Assembly (NCBI RefSeq): GCF_004153545.1
Contig: NZ_SDVA01000003.1
Coordinates: 1 to 64,000 of the forward strand
Direction: 5' to 3'
DNA: 64,000 nt
Origin: Serinicoccus sediminis
GTDB taxonomy: Bacteria > Actinomycetota > Actinomycetes > Actinomycetales > Dermatophilaceae
The translations under genes and the position numbers were made by a program. The notes beneath the pieces were generated by a model that did not search any database, had not been told where the DNA came from, and worked only from the letters and a program-made list of their open reading frames with translations. Positions 8,640 to 17,507 of the stretch are shown here, piece after piece. Every line of letters begins with the position of its first letter. Position 1 is the first letter of the stretch.

Positions 8640-9131
8640 GTGACCGACACCGCAGCAGCCAGCTACCTGACGCAGGAGGCCTACGACCGCCTCGAGACCG
8701 AGCTCACCCAGCTCAAGGAGGAGGGGCGCTCGGAGATCAGCAAGCGCATCGAGGCGGCGCGCGAGGAGGGTGACCTCAAGGAGAACGGCGGCTACCACGC
8801 CGCCAAGGAGGAGCAGGGCAAGATGGAGGCCCGCATCCGCCAGCTCGAGCACCTGCTGCAGAACGCCGTGGTCGGTGCCGCCCCGACCGAGAAGGGCGTC
8901 GTGCAGCCCGGCAGCGTCGTCACCGTCGAGATGTTCGGCGACACCGAGACCTTCCTGCTCGGGTCCCGCGAGATCATCGGCGACGACAGCGACCTCGACG
9001 TCTACAGCGAGCAGTCGCCGCTGGGGGCGGCCCTGCTGGGCGCCCGGTCCGGCGAGACGGTGAGCTACGAGGCCCCCAACGGCAAGACCGTCGAGGTCAA
9101 GATCGTGGAGGCCGCGCCCTTCCAGTCCTGA
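8640..9131 (+). CDS. greA: Transcription elongation factor GreA
   Basis: About 163 residues, the usual length. GreA rescues arrested RNA polymerase by stimulating cleavage of backtracked RNA through the secondary channel. Residues 1-80 form the coiled-coil domain; the tip bears the acidic [17 protein letters not shown] motif whose Asp and Glu hold the catalytic Mg. The C-terminal FKBP-like domain follows, with the typical [18 protein letters not shown]. The GTG at 8640 is preceded by GAGGAGAAGAA and is the only start giving a normal N-terminus. It is followed by a convergent DUF4307 gene. A terminator-like stem in its leader suggests control by attenuation. Confidence 0.95.
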   Translation: MTDTAAASYLTQEAYDRLETELTQLKEEGRSEISKRIEAAREEGDLKENGGYHAAKEEQGKMEARIRQLEHLLQNAVVGAAPTEKGVVQPGSVVTVEMFGDTETFLLGSREIIGDDSDLDVYSEQSPLGAALLGARSGETVSYEAPNGKTVEVKIVEAAPFQS

Positions 9132-9161
9132 CCCGGGCCGCGCTGGGCGCGCGACCGGTGC

Positions 9162-9632
9162 TCACCCCTCGCGCGGTGCCTCGTCGGCGTACCAGCACTG
9201 GTCGACGTAGCCGGTGATGGCCGGGGAGGCCGTGGCGACGCCCTCGACGTGCCGGCTCGGGGACGCGGGAGCCGGGGCGACCCTCACCTCGGTCCGACCG
9301 ACGACGACGTGCGCCTCGGACTGCGCCTCCAGGCTGCAGACGACCTCACGGTCGGGATCGCGCCGCAGGTCGAAGCGCACGTCGACCCGGCCGTCCGAGA
9401 CCACCTCGAAGCCGGTGTTGACCCAGTGCGCCCGGCCCTGCGTCGCCTGGACCCCCCAGACGACGGCCACCAGGCTCATGAGTGCGACGGCGACGAGACC
9501 GACCACCCACCAGCGGCGGTCGCGCGGCCGCGAGCGTTCCTCGGCCTCCGCCTGCTCCTCCACCCGGTCCCAGTCCACCCCACCGTCGGTGGCGGGTCGC
9601 GGCTCGGGCGGCTCGGGGCTGCGGGCGGTCAC
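9162..9632 (-). CDS. DUF4307 domain membrane protein
   Basis: About 156 residues: an acidic/proline-rich cytoplasmic N-terminus, one transmembrane segment ([20 protein letters not shown], near residues 40-60) and an extracytoplasmic domain of about 95 residues with two Cys (VVCSLEAQ and DQCWYADE) that could pair. This matches the DUF4307 family found between greA and mca in mycobacteria (Rv1081c). Its function is unknown. The GTG at 9632 is preceded by GGAAGG; an ATG at 9695 in frame lacks a ribosome site. It is divergent from mca with a 128-bp gap. Confidence 0.75.
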   Translation of the reverse strand: MTARSPEPPEPRPATDGGVDWDRVEEQAEAEERSRPRDRRWWVVGLVAVALMSLVAVVWGVQATQGRAHWVNTGFEVVSDGRVDVRFDLRRDPDREVVCSLEAQSEAHVVVGRTEVRVAPAPASPSRHVEGVATASPAITGYVDQCWYADEAPREG

Positions 9633-9760
9633 GTGCGGCTGCCTTCCGGGGTGGTGAGAAGATGTCCTGGTGCCGCGCAGCGGCACCTCCACCATTGTCC
9701 GCCACCCGCGGGTCGACCCTGACGTCGACCCCGGCGGACCCGACGCGGAAAGGACCGCCG

Positions 9761-10816
9761 ATGCCCAGCAACGGACCGGGGCTACGCCTCATGGCCGTGC
9801 ACGCCCACCCCGACGACGAGTCGAGCAAGGGCGCCGCCACGGTGGCGCACTACGTGGCGCAGGGGGTCGACGTCCGCGTGGTCTCGTGCACGGGCGGGGA
9901 GCGCGGCGACGTCCTCAACGAGAAGCTCAAGGACGACCCGCACATCATGCGCGACATCAGCCAGGTGCGCAGGGACGAGATGGCGCGAGCGGCCGAGATC
10001 CTCGGCGTGAGCCACACGTGGCTCGGCTTCGTCGACAGCGGGCTGCCCGAGGGGGACCCGCTCCCGCCGCTGCCGCAGGGCTGCTTCGCCCTGGAGCCGC
10101 TCGAGGTCACCACCGAGGCGCTGGTCCGGGTCATCCGGGAGTTCCGTCCGCACGTGCTCACGACGTACGACGAGAACGGCGGCTACCCGCATCCCGACCA
10201 CATCATGACCCACACCGTCACGATGGCGGCCTTCGAGGCCGCCGGTGACCCCGACGCATACCCGCACGCGGGGGAGCCGTGGCAGCCGCTCAAGGTCTAC
10301 TACAGCGGATGGGACCCCCAGCGGATGGTCCGGCTGGACGAGGCGATGGTCGAGGCGGGCCACGAGCCGCCGTTCGCCGACTGGCGCAAGCACCTGGGCA
10401 GCCGGCCGCGCCGCGTCCTCACCACCCGGGTGCCGTGCGGCGACCAGTTCTCGGTCCGCGACGACGCGCTGCGCGCCCACGCGACGCAGGTGGACCCGGA
10501 CGGGCACTGGTTCCGGGTGCCGCTGGAGATCCAGCAGCGGGTGTGGCCCACGGAGGACTACGAGCTGGCCCGCTCGCTGGTGGAGGTGGACCTGCCCGAG
10601 GACGACCTGTTCGGCGGCCTGCGCGACCGGGCGGAGGAGGAGCTGGACCGGCTGTGCCGCCAGGTGCACGACCGTGACGCCGACGGGTCCCTGACGCTGG
10701 TGCACCGGGGCGAAGAACCGCTGCCGCCCCTGGACCACGAGCCCCCCGGCGAGGACGGTGACGCCGACGGCGACGGCAAGGACGACGTACGCCGCGAGGA
10801 GGGGCACGAGCAGTGA
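9761..10816 (+). CDS. mca: Mycothiol S-conjugate amidase
   Basis: About 351 residues. Mca cleaves mycothiol S-conjugates to a mercapturic acid and GlcN-inositol, detoxifying electrophiles; its presence shows that the organism makes mycothiol. The zinc site is visible as HAHPDDE near residue 14 and HPDH in [13 protein letters not shown]. The LmbE-like fold shares these with MshB, but the long C-terminal half ([26 protein letters not shown]) fits Mca better. The last 40 residues are an acidic tail. GGAAAGGA precedes the ATG at 9761. The stop overlaps the start of a small membrane protein gene (GTGA), an arrangement kept in mycobacteria (Rv1082-Rv1083). Confidence 0.93.
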   Translation: MPSNGPGLRLMAVHAHPDDESSKGAATVAHYVAQGVDVRVVSCTGGERGDVLNEKLKDDPHIMRDISQVRRDEMARAAEILGVSHTWLGFVDSGLPEGDPLPPLPQGCFALEPLEVTTEALVRVIREFRPHVLTTYDENGGYPHPDHIMTHTVTMAAFEAAGDPDAYPHAGEPWQPLKVYYSGWDPQRMVRLDEAMVEAGHEPPFADWRKHLGSRPRRVLTTRVPCGDQFSVRDDALRAHATQVDPDGHWFRVPLEIQQRVWPTEDYELARSLVEVDLPEDDLFGGLRDRAEEELDRLCRQVHDRDADGSLTLVHRGEEPLPPLDHEPPGEDGDADGDGKDDVRREEGHEQ

Positions 10817-11037
10817 ACACCACCGGCGTCCAGATCACCGCTGGTCTGGGAGGGTTCCTCGTCCTGTTCGGCCTGTGCCTGGCCGTCTGGTTCCTGGGGC
10901 GCGACCTCACGCGGCGGCTGCGCCGGATGCGCCGCGCCGAGGACGCCCGGCTGGAGCAGGAACGACTGCAGCGTGAGCGCGCGGCTGCGCCGCAGGACCC
11001 CGAGGGGCGGGACGAGGACGAGGACCCCATCGGCTGA
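10813..11037 (+). CDS. Small single-pass membrane protein, mca-linked
   Basis: 74 residues: a short N-terminus, one transmembrane helix ([19 protein letters not shown], about residues 11-29), then a highly charged cytoplasmic tail ([20 protein letters not shown]) likely to form a coiled coil, ending acidic. The GTG start overlaps the mca stop, so expression depends on mca translation. A small membrane protein in this place is known in other actinobacteria; its function is not established. A scaffold for Mca at the membrane is possible but only inferred. Confidence 0.75.
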   Translation: MNTTGVQITAGLGGFLVLFGLCLAVWFLGRDLTRRLRRMRRAEDARLEQERLQRERAAAPQDPEGRDEDEDPIG

Positions 11038-11081
11038 CGGCGGCCGCAGGCCGGACCGCCGGTGCCGGGCGGGGGGCCGCC

Positions 11082-11786
11082 TCAGGCGGTGGGCACGGTG
11101 CCGACGGTGAGGCTGAGGTAGGCGGCCGCCCAGTGCGCGGCGAAGGCGGCCACGGTGAAGGCGTGGAAGACCTCGTGGAAGCCGAACCACCGCGGCGAGG
11201 GGTTCGGCCGGCGCAGGCCGTAGACGACCGCACCCAGGGTGTAGCACAGGCCGCCCAGGGCGATGAGGCCGACGACGAGCGGACCGCCCGTGCGCCACAT
11301 CGGCACCAGGAAGAAGACCGCCACCCAGCCCAGCGCGATGTAGACCCCCGTGTAGAGCCAGCGTGGTGCGCCGACCCAGAACACCCGGAAGAACACCCCG
11401 GCGACCGCCCCGGACCACACCACCCAGAGCAGGACCTGCCCCTGACCGGGCGGCAGGAGCATCACCGCGAACGGCGTGTAGGTGCCGGCGATGATGAGGA
11501 AGATGTTGGCGTGGTCCCAGCGCTTGAGGACCTGGGCGGTGCGGGGGCTCCAGCGGCCACGGTGGTAGAGCGCGGAGGTCCCGAAGAGCAGGACCCCGGT
11601 GACGGCGAACACCAGGGCGGCCAGCCGCGCGGCGGGCGTCGGTGCGAGGGCGACGAGGACGGCCCCGGCGGCCAGCGCGACCGGCACCATCCCCAGGTGC
11701 AGCCACCCGCGCAGGTGCGGCTTGACCTGGTCGACGACGGAGCCGAGCGCACCGTGGGTGGCGCTCGTGCGGGCGGGAAAGGGCAT
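11082..11786 (-). CDS. Hemolysin III / PAQR family membrane protein
   Basis: 234 residues with seven predicted transmembrane segments. The PAQR/HlyIII zinc-site histidines are visible: SALYHRGRW in the N-terminal half and FHEVFHAFTV plus HWAAAY near the C-terminus. The family includes eukaryotic progestin/adiponectin receptors and bacterial proteins linked to membrane lipid homeostasis; the substrate here is unknown. Its ATG at 11786 is preceded by GGAGG. A palindrome with flanking half-site overlaps its likely -10 (TAGGTT), pointing to a TetR-type repressor. It is divergent from the isoprenyl diphosphate synthase gene, as in mycobacteria (Rv1085c-Rv1086). Confidence 0.85.
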   Translation of the reverse strand: MPFPARTSATHGALGSVVDQVKPHLRGWLHLGMVPVALAAGAVLVALAPTPAARLAALVFAVTGVLLFGTSALYHRGRWSPRTAQVLKRWDHANIFLIIAGTYTPFAVMLLPPGQGQVLLWVVWSGAVAGVFFRVFWVGAPRWLYTGVYIALGWVAVFFLVPMWRTGGPLVVGLIALGGLCYTLGAVVYGLRRPNPSPRWFGFHEVFHAFTVAAFAAHWAAAYLSLTVGTVPTA

Positions 11787-11797
11787 ACCCTCCAGGC

Positions 11798-11834
11798 TAA
11801 CCTACGCAACCGTAGGTTACGAAACCGTAGGTTG
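11798..11834. promoter_or_regulatory. Palindromic operator plus extra half-site between hlyIII-like gene and uppS
   Basis: TAACCTACG (11798-11806) and CGTAGGTTA (11811-11819) form a perfect 9-bp inverted repeat with a 4-nt spacer. A second right half-site, CGTAGGTTG, follows at 11826-11834, 15 bp downstream. On the minus strand the TAGGTT of the palindrome can act as -10 for the hemolysin III gene, so a bound dimer would block it. The shape suits a TetR-family repressor. Confidence 0.6.
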
Positions 11835-11891
11835 ACGATCCGTCGCCGACCGGGCGCTCCCACGGTGCAGCCGTCGCCCAGGGCCGGCGGG

Positions 11892-11897
11892 TAGGTT
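11892..11897 (+). promoter_or_regulatory. Leaderless promoter -10 of the isoprenyl transferase gene
   Basis: TAGGTT ends 6 nt before the ATG at 11904, so transcription should start at or next to the start codon. No Shine-Dalgarno sequence precedes the ATG. Confidence 0.55.
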
Positions 11898-11903
11898 GGG
11901 CGC

Positions 11904-12668
11904 ATGCCGACGCCGAGGGACCTGGTCTACCGGGCCTACAACTCCTCGTTGCGCCGACACCTGCCCACCGACCGGCTGCCCCGGCACATCGGCGTGATGC
12001 TGGACGGCAACCGGCGCTGGGCCCGGCTGCGGGGGGCCGAGACCGCCGACGGCCACCGTGCCGGCGCGGAGAACATCGCCCCCTTCCTCGGGTGGTGCGA
12101 GGAGGCCGGCGTCGAGGTGGTCACCCTCTGGCTGCTCTCCACGGACAACCTCAACCGCCCCACCCAGGAGCTGGACCCGCTGCTCGCCATCATCGAGGGG
12201 GTGGTCGAGCAGCTCGCCGCGACCGGGCGCTGGCCGGTCCGGGTCGTGGGGGCGCTCGACCTGCTGCCGGGTCCGACGGCCGAGCGGCTGACCGGCGCGG
12301 TGGTGGGCACCGAGCAGGTGGACGGCATGCTCGTCAACGTCGCCATCGGCTACGGCGGCCGGCGGGAGATCGCCGACGCGGTGCGCTCGCTGCTGCGGGA
12401 CGCCGCCGCCTCGGGGACGTCCCTGGAGGAGCTGGCCGCCACCGTGACCGTGGAGGACATCGCCGGCCACCTCTACACCCGGGGCCTCCCCGACCCCGAC
12501 CTGGTCATCCGGACCTCGGGCGAGCAACGGCTGGGGGGCTTCCTGCTGTGGCAGAGCGCGCACAGCGAGTTCTACTTCTGCGAGGCCTTCTGGCCGGACT
12601 TCCGCAAGGTGGACTTCCTGCGCGCGCTGCGGGCCTACGCCGAGCGGGAGCGCCGGTTCGGGAGCTGA
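11904..12668 (+). CDS. uppS: Isoprenyl transferase (cis-prenyltransferase)
   Basis: 254 residues. It condenses isopentenyl diphosphate in Z configuration to make a polyprenyl carrier or its short precursor. Motifs of the family are [11 protein letters not shown] (catalytic Asp and phosphate binding), [26 protein letters not shown] and the C-terminal [23 protein letters not shown]. Neighbours (hemolysin III, PhoH2, coaA) match those of M. tuberculosis Rv1086, a short-chain Z,E-farnesyl diphosphate synthase, so a short product is as likely as undecaprenyl diphosphate; sequence alone does not settle it. The transcript looks leaderless. Confidence 0.88.
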   Translation: MPTPRDLVYRAYNSSLRRHLPTDRLPRHIGVMLDGNRRWARLRGAETADGHRAGAENIAPFLGWCEEAGVEVVTLWLLSTDNLNRPTQELDPLLAIIEGVVEQLAATGRWPVRVVGALDLLPGPTAERLTGAVVGTEQVDGMLVNVAIGYGGRREIADAVRSLLRDAAASGTSLEELAATVTVEDIAGHLYTRGLPDPDLVIRTSGEQRLGGFLLWQSAHSEFYFCEAFWPDFRKVDFLRALRAYAERERRFGS

Positions 12669-12767
12669 GCGACACGCCGCGCGCGCATGCGTGTGCGGCG
12701 CGGTCCCCGGCATACCGTCGGAGCAGACGCGGGGCACGCCCGCCCCGTCTCTCGGGAGGCCCACCAC

Positions 12768-12890
12768 ATGGAGCTCTGGCTCTGGCGGGGGGCCGGTTCC
12801 GGTTCACGCCGTGGCGTGGCCCGGTCCCGGACCGCCCATCGCCTGCGACGCGCTGCCGGCCGGCGCGTGTCGCCGAAGGAGCCCGCATGA
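12768..12890 (+). CDS. Small basic ORF coupled to phoH2 (candidate PhoAT-like antitoxin)
   Basis: 40 codons from the ATG at 12768 to a TGA that overlaps the phoH2 start by four bases (ATGA). GGGAGG lies 8 nt before the ATG, a good ribosome site. The peptide begins MELWLW and is rich in Arg. In mycobacteria phoH2 is preceded by an overlapping antitoxin gene, phoAT, so position and coupling fit; I cannot claim sequence similarity. The same frame is open from an ATG at 12687, which lacks a clear ribosome site. In such GC-rich DNA a 40-codon frame may also be chance. Confidence 0.4.
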   Translation: MELWLWRGAGSGSRRGVARSRTAHRLRRAAGRRVSPKEPA

Positions 12891-14254
12891 GTCAGCACCA
12901 CGGCACCGCCGACGTCCTCGACACCGACGTCACTCCCTTCGACGCCCTCCCCGAGGTCGGCCGCAAGACCTACGTCCTGGACACCTCGGTGCTCCTGTCC
13001 GACCCACGGGCGCTGCTGCGCTTCGCCGAGCACGAGGTCGTGCTGCCGGTGGTCGTCGTCACCGAGCTCGAGGGCAAGCGGCACCACCCCGAGCTCGGCT
13101 ACTTCGCCCGCCAGGCGCTGCGGATGCTCGACGACCTGCGGGTGGCGCACGGGACCCTGAGCGAGCCGCTCCCGGTCGGCGGGGCCGGTGGCAGCCTGCG
13201 CGTCGAGCTCAACCATACCGACCCCGCCGCCCTGCCGGCCGGCTTCCGTCTCGGTGACAACGACACGCGCATCCTCGCGGTGGCCGCCAACCTCTCCGCC
13301 GAGGGTCACGACGTGACCGTGGTGAGCAAGGACCTCCCCATGCGGGTGAAGGCCTCGGCCGTCGGGCTGGACGCGCAGGAGTACCGCGCCGAGCTGGCGG
13401 TGGACAGCGGCTGGACCGGGATGGCCGAGATCGAGGTCGACGACGAGCAGATGCGTCAGCTCTACGACGTTGGTCGGCTGCAGCACCCGGAGGCCGCCGA
13501 CCTGCGCGTGCACACCGGCCTCACCATCCTGGGCGCCTCGGGGAGCGCGCTCGGACGGGTCGCGCCGGACCGCTCGGTCAAGCTGGTGCGGGGCGACCGT
13601 GACGCCTTCGGACTGCACGGCCGGTCGGCCGAGCAGCGCATCGCGCTCGACCTGCTGCTGGACCCCGACGTGGGCATCGTCAGCCTGGGCGGTCGGGCGG
13701 GCACGGGCAAGAGCGCGCTGGCCCTGTGCGCCGGCCTGGAGGCGGTGATGGAGCGACGTCAGCACCGCAAGGTCATCGTCTTCCGGCCGCTCTACGCCGT
13801 GGGTGGCCAGGAGCTGGGGTACCTCCCGGGCAGCGAGAACGACAAGATGGGCCCGTGGGCGCAGGCGGTGTTCGACACCCTGGGGGCGGTGGTCTCCACG
13901 GAGGTCGTCGAGGAGATCCTGGACCGCGACATGCTGGAGGTGCTGCCGCTCACCCACATCCGTGGACGGTCCCTGCACGACGCCTTCGTCATCGTGGACG
14001 AGGCCCAGAGCCTGGAGCGCAACGTCCTGCTCACGGTCCTGTCCCGGATCGGTCAGAGCTCGCGGGTCGTGCTGACCCACGACGTCGCGCAGCGCGACAA
14101 CCTCCGGGTGGGGCGGCACGACGGCGTGGCGGCGGTCATCGAGGCGCTCAAGGGGCACCCGCTCTTCGCCCACATCACGCTGCACCGCAGCGAGCGCAGC
14201 CCGATCGCCGCGTTGGTGACCGAGATGCTGGAGGGGCCAGACGCGCTGCTGTGA
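12887..14254 (+). CDS. phoH2: PhoH family protein with PIN domain (PhoH2)
   Basis: About 455 residues in two domains. Residues 20-155 are a PIN ribonuclease domain (acidic sites [35 protein letters not shown]). Residues 235-455 are a PhoH ATPase with Walker A ([12 protein letters not shown]), Walker B (FVIVDEAQS) and the [11 protein letters not shown]-type sensor (here [11 protein letters not shown]). In mycobacteria PhoH2 is an RNA helicase/RNase that acts as the toxin of a type II pair with PhoAT. CGAAGGAG precedes the ATG at 12887. The gene follows uppS as in Rv1086-Rv1095. A 10-bp-stem inverted repeat lies 30 bp beyond its stop. Confidence 0.92.
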   Translation: MSQHHGTADVLDTDVTPFDALPEVGRKTYVLDTSVLLSDPRALLRFAEHEVVLPVVVVTELEGKRHHPELGYFARQALRMLDDLRVAHGTLSEPLPVGGAGGSLRVELNHTDPAALPAGFRLGDNDTRILAVAANLSAEGHDVTVVSKDLPMRVKASAVGLDAQEYRAELAVDSGWTGMAEIEVDDEQMRQLYDVGRLQHPEAADLRVHTGLTILGASGSALGRVAPDRSVKLVRGDRDAFGLHGRSAEQRIALDLLLDPDVGIVSLGGRAGTGKSALALCAGLEAVMERRQHRKVIVFRPLYAVGGQELGYLPGSENDKMGPWAQAVFDTLGAVVSTEVVEEILDRDMLEVLPLTHIRGRSLHDAFVIVDEAQSLERNVLLTVLSRIGQSSRVVLTHDVAQRDNLRVGRHDGVAAVIEALKGHPLFAHITLHRSERSPIAALVTEMLEGPDALL

Positions 14255-14283
14255 CAGGGCTGACGTAGCGTAGTGGTCCCAGG

Positions 14284-14312
14284 CGTCACACCGGTCCCAG
14301 GTCGGTGTGACG
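14284..14312. promoter_or_regulatory. Inverted repeat between phoH2 and the transglycosylase gene
   Basis: CGTCACACCG (14284-14293) and CGGTGTGACG (14303-14312) form a perfect 10-bp stem around GTCCCAGGT. It lies 30 bp after the phoH2 stop with no T-tract behind it, so it may be a weak terminator or an operator. The remaining 170 bp up to 14485 is less GC-rich and should hold the promoter of the next gene; I see no convincing -35/-10 pair. Confidence 0.5.
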
Positions 14313-14485
14313 TTGACCACGTCTGCCGGTCAGGGTTTGACGACACGCCCGTCCACCCGGCACCGTAGAGGCACATCACGTTTTGGTAACGCCGTCGAGC
14401 CCTGGATCACCGTCGATCATTCCTGCGGGGCTCGTCCCGTCGTGACGACAGCGACGGCGCCATCCCGACCGAGGAAGTTGTGCCC

Positions 14486-15454
14486 ATGCCCCATGCCCCC
14501 ATGACCGACGACCAGCACGCCCGTCACGCGCGTGGCCGCCGGATGAGCCCGGCCGCCATCGCGGTGACCGCGTCGATCGCCGCCGGCTCGCTCGGCCTGG
14601 CGACCTACGCCGCCACGGCCGGTGCCGGCACCTCGCAGGCCGAGGCCCCGGAGGAGGCGCTGCGCGCCTCGGTGGGACAGTTCTCCCCGACGGTGGCCGC
14701 GGACGCGGTCGCCGCGCTGAGCGACACCGCCGCGAGCGAGTCCACGGGCATGTTCGCCGAGATGAAGCAGATGCGGGCGGACCAGGCAGCCGCGCTCGGC
14801 GTGTCCACCGGGGTCCGCGACGAGAGCCTCGCGACCGTGCAGGACCAGGCCGAGCGCATCTCGCAGGAGCGCGCGGAGAAGAAGCGCGCCGCCGCCGAGA
14901 AGGCTGCCCGCGAGGCCGCCGAGAAGGCGGCCGCGGAGCAGGCGGCCGCGGAGGCCGCCGCTGCCGGGCGGGCTGCTGCCGAGCAGGCTGCGGCGGAGCA
15001 GGCCGCCGCGGAGCAGGCTGCCGCCGAGGCCGCCGCCGCCGAGCGGGCCGAGCAGGAGCAGGCCGCCTCCCGCAGCCAGGAGCGTGCCGCGCAGCCGCAG
15101 CCCGCGGCCCAGCCGGAGCCGCAGCCGGAGCCCGAGCCGCAGCCGGTCTACAGCGGTGACGCCCGCGGTATCGCCCAGTCGATGCTCGGCAGCTACGGCT
15201 GGGGCATGGACCAGTGGGGCTGCCTCGACTCCCTGTGGCAGAAGGAGTCCGGCTGGAACCACACCGCCAGCAACCCCAGCTCCGGCGCCTACGGCATCCC
15301 GCAGTCGCTGCCCGGCAGCAAGATGGCCACCGCCGGCGCGGACTGGCAGACCAACCCGGCCACCCAGATCGAGTGGGGCCTGGGCTACATCTCCGGTCGC
15401 TACGGCTCCCCGTGCGCCGCGTGGGCCCACTCCCAGGCCGTGAACTGGTACTGA
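14486..15454 (+). CDS. Secreted/membrane-anchored lytic transglycosylase-like protein
   Basis: About 322 residues. A basic N-terminus precedes a hydrophobic signal or anchor segment (AAIAVTASIAAGSLGLATYA, near residues 22-42). A long Ala/Glu/Gln-rich coiled coil of repeated AAAEQ units spans about 125-195, followed by a Pro/Gln/Glu linker. The last 95 residues resemble the goose-lysozyme/SLT-like domain of aggregation-promoting factors: LDSLWQKESGWNHTASNPSSGAYGIPQSLPGSKM contains the catalytic-type Glu in the ESGW motif. It probably cleaves peptidoglycan outside the membrane. I chose the ATG at 14486, 8 nt after GAGGAAG; a GTG at 14480 is too close to it. A hairpin after the stop should end transcription. 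Confidence 0.82.
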   Translation: MPHAPMTDDQHARHARGRRMSPAAIAVTASIAAGSLGLATYAATAGAGTSQAEAPEEALRASVGQFSPTVAADAVAALSDTAASESTGMFAEMKQMRADQAAALGVSTGVRDESLATVQDQAERISQERAEKKRAAAEKAAREAAEKAAAEQAAAEAAAAGRAAAEQAAAEQAAAEQAAAEAAAAERAEQEQAASRSQERAAQPQPAAQPEPQPEPEPQPVYSGDARGIAQSMLGSYGWGMDQWGCLDSLWQKESGWNHTASNPSSGAYGIPQSLPGSKMATAGADWQTNPATQIEWGLGYISGRYGSPCAAWAHSQAVNWY

Positions 15455-15484
15455 TCCGCCCGCCGCACCCACGGCATACCTGAG

Positions 15485-15517
15485 AGCACCCCCGGTCGCG
15501 CTGCGGCCGGGGGTGCT
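15485..15517 (+). terminator. Hairpin after the transglycosylase gene
   Basis: AGCACCCCCGG (15485-15495) pairs with CCGGGGGTGCT (15507-15517) around an 11-nt loop. It lies 30 bp beyond the stop and has no U-tract. Its 3' arm also touches the ribosome-binding region of the next gene, so it could in addition mask that start. Confidence 0.6.
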
Positions 15518-15520
15518 GTC

Positions 15521-16342
15521 ATGCTCGCCTGCGTGAGCAACGACATCGTGGACGAGGGGTCACGCCGGGCGCGTCAGGTCGCGGACCATCCCTGGCTGGA
15601 GACGCTGGCGCGGGTGGGCTTCGCGGCCAGCGGGCTGATCCACCTGGCGCTGGGGTGGATCGCCGGCCGGGTGGCCCTGGGCGGCGGCGGGGAGGCCGAC
15701 ACCAGCGGGGCGATCGCGACCGTGCGGGAGGCCCCGGCGGGTCCGGTGCTCCTGTGGTTCTGCGTGGCCGGGTTCCTCGCGCTCGCGGTCTTCCAGGTGC
15801 TCGAGGGGGTCGTCGGGGGCGGGGAGGCCGCCGACCGGGTCAAGGCGGTCGGCAAGGGTGTCCTGTATGCCGCTCTCGGGGTGGTCTCGCTGCGTTTCGC
15901 CATGGGGGGTGGCAGCTCGGGCGGCGGGGAGTCCAGCGCGGACCTGACCCAACGCCTCATGGAGATGCCCGGGGGTCGGATCCTCGTGGGGCTCGTCGCG
16001 CTCGGCGTCCTCGGGGTGGGCGGCTACCACGTCTACAAGGGCGTCACCCAGAAGTTCCTCGAGGACCTGGCGGCCACCGGTGGTGGGCACCTCGGCCAGG
16101 GGGTGAAGGTCGCGGGCACCGTCGGCTACACCGCCAAGGGCGTCGCCCTGCTCATCGTCGGCGGGCTCTTCGGGCTGGCCGCCTGGCAGGCCGACCCGGA
16201 GGAGGCGCAGGGCATGGACGGCGCCCTCAAGACGCTCGCCGGTCAGCCCCTCGGCACGGCGCTGCTCCTGGCCGTCGCCGTGGGCCTGGCCCTCTACGGC
16301 GTCTACAGCTTCGCCCGCGCCCGCTACGCCCGCATGGACTGA
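15521..16342 (+). CDS. DUF1206 family membrane protein
   Basis: About 270 residues with six hydrophobic segments in three similar blocks of about 75 residues, each starting with a Gly-rich helix (FAASGLIHLALGW, AVGKGVLYAALGVV, YTAKGVALLIVGG). This internal threefold pattern is the DUF1206 signature. The function is unknown; no catalytic motif is visible. The start may be the ATG at 15521, whose ribosome site lies in the 3' arm of the upstream hairpin, or the GTG at 15533, which would give the N-terminus SNDIVDEGS. It faces coaA tail to tail. Confidence 0.78.
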   Translation: MLACVSNDIVDEGSRRARQVADHPWLETLARVGFAASGLIHLALGWIAGRVALGGGGEADTSGAIATVREAPAGPVLLWFCVAGFLALAVFQVLEGVVGGGEAADRVKAVGKGVLYAALGVVSLRFAMGGGSSGGGESSADLTQRLMEMPGGRILVGLVALGVLGVGGYHVYKGVTQKFLEDLAATGGGHLGQGVKVAGTVGYTAKGVALLIVGGLFGLAAWQADPEEAQGMDGALKTLAGQPLGTALLLAVAVGLALYGVYSFARARYARMD

Positions 16343-16371
16343 TCCGCCGCCGGCCGGGGTGTGCGTACGGG

Positions 16372-16427
16372 CGGGCACCACGCCTCGCCGTCGCGACGCC
16401 GTGCGACAGGTATGCCCGTGGTGCCCG
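16372..16427. terminator. Inverted repeat between convergent DUF1206 gene and coaA
   Basis: CGGGCACCACG (16372-16382) and CGTGGTGCCCG (16417-16427) are perfect 11-bp arms with a 34-nt loop, in the gap between two convergent genes. This suits a bidirectional terminator, though the loop is long and no T-run is present. Confidence 0.45.
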
Positions 16428-16463
16428 TCCCACGTGACGTCATGGGGGCAGGGGCGACGCGGG

Positions 16464-17420
16464 TCAGAGACGGCGCAGCCGCACCCGGTCGACGCTGTGG
16501 TCGGCGCCCTTGAGCAGCACGAGCCGGGCGCGGCTGCGGGTGGGCAGGATGTTGTCGACGAGGTTGGGGGCGTTGATGGTGTCCCAGATGTTCTCGGCGA
16601 TGTCCACCGCCGCGTCGTCGCTGAGCGTGGCGTAACGGTGGAAGTGGGAGTCCGGGTCGGCGAAGGCGGTCCGGCGCAGCTCGAGGAAGCGGTCGACGTA
16701 CCACCGCTTGATGTCGCCGACGTGCGCGTCGACATACACCGAGAAATCGAAGAAGTCGCTCACCGCGAGACCGGCGCGGCCGTTGTCGTGCGAGCGTGGC
16801 GGCTGCAGCACGTTGAGCCCCTCCACGATGAGCACGTCCGGGCGGCGGACGACGGTGCGCTCGCCGGGGACGATGTCGTAGACGAGGTGGCTGTAGACCG
16901 GCGCGCTCACCTCGGCCTTCCCGGCCTTGACCTCGCTGACGAAGCGCAGCAGGGCGCGACGGTCGTAGGACTCCGGGAAGCCCTTGCGCGGCATGAGGTT
17001 GCGCCGGGCCAGGACGTCGTTGGGGAAGAGGAAGCCGTCGGTCGTCACCAGGTCGACCTGGGGCCGGGAGTCCCACCGGGAGATGAGCTCCTTGAGGATG
17101 CGGGCCGTCGTCGACTTGCCGACGGCGACCGAGCCGGCCACCCCGATGACGAACGGGGTGCGCTCGTGACCCTCGTCGAGGAAGTCGCTGGTGACCTGGT
17201 GCAGCCGGCCGGTGGCGCGCTCGTAGAAGGACAGCAGCCGGCTGATCGGCAGGTAGACCTGCTCGATCTCGGCCAGGTCCAGCCGCTCGCCGAGACCCCG
17301 CAGGCGCTCGACGTCGGCCGCGTCGAGCTGCATGGGGTGCTCCTCCCGGAGCCGGGCCCAGTCGTCGCGGTCGAGCTCCACGTAGGGAGAGGGGATGGCG
17401 GTGCTGCCCGGCGAACCCAT
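16464..17420 (-). CDS. coaA: Type I pantothenate kinase
   Basis: 318 residues, normal for the bacterial type I enzyme (PanK-I), which phosphorylates pantothenate in the first step of coenzyme A synthesis. The P-loop is [17 protein letters not shown] near residue 90. Further PanK-I blocks are [47 protein letters not shown] and the C-terminal [23 protein letters not shown]. The ATG at 17420 lies 6 nt after a CACAAT box on the coding strand and may be leaderless. It is divergent from glmS with 87 bp between, and sits in the same neighbourhood as M. tuberculosis Rv1092c. Confidence 0.95.
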   Translation of the reverse strand: MGSPGSTAIPSPYVELDRDDWARLREEHPMQLDAADVERLRGLGERLDLAEIEQVYLPISRLLSFYERATGRLHQVTSDFLDEGHERTPFVIGVAGSVAVGKSTTARILKELISRWDSRPQVDLVTTDGFLFPNDVLARRNLMPRKGFPESYDRRALLRFVSEVKAGKAEVSAPVYSHLVYDIVPGERTVVRRPDVLIVEGLNVLQPPRSHDNGRAGLAVSDFFDFSVYVDAHVGDIKRWYVDRFLELRRTAFADPDSHFHRYATLSDDAAVDIAENIWDTINAPNLVDNILPTRSRARLVLLKGADHSVDRVRLRRL

Positions 17421-17494
17421 GGGGGCATTGTGCCAAGGCGTCCGGGTGTGACGTGCCGGAGCCCGAGGATGCCGTCAGCGGCGTCCTCGCCACG

Positions 17495-17500
17495 TAGGCT
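17495..17500 (+). promoter_or_regulatory. Leaderless promoter -10 of glmS
   Basis: TAGGCT ends 7 nt before the ATG at 17508 and no ribosome site is present, so the mRNA should begin at the start codon. There is also no room for a glmS ribozyme leader of the Firmicutes type. Confidence 0.55.
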
Positions 17501-17507
17501 TGAGCCC

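Noticed and set aside
9633-9695. Longer DUF4307 protein from ATG at 9695
   Set aside because: No ribosome site there, whereas GGAAGG stands before the GTG at 9632.
14255-14485. c-di-AMP (ydaO) riboswitch before the lytic transglycosylase gene
   Set aside because: Such riboswitches often precede wall-lytic genes in actinobacteria, but I could not find the conserved segments of that class in the leader.
17421-17507. glmS ribozyme
   Set aside because: The 87-bp gap is too short and the transcript seems leaderless.
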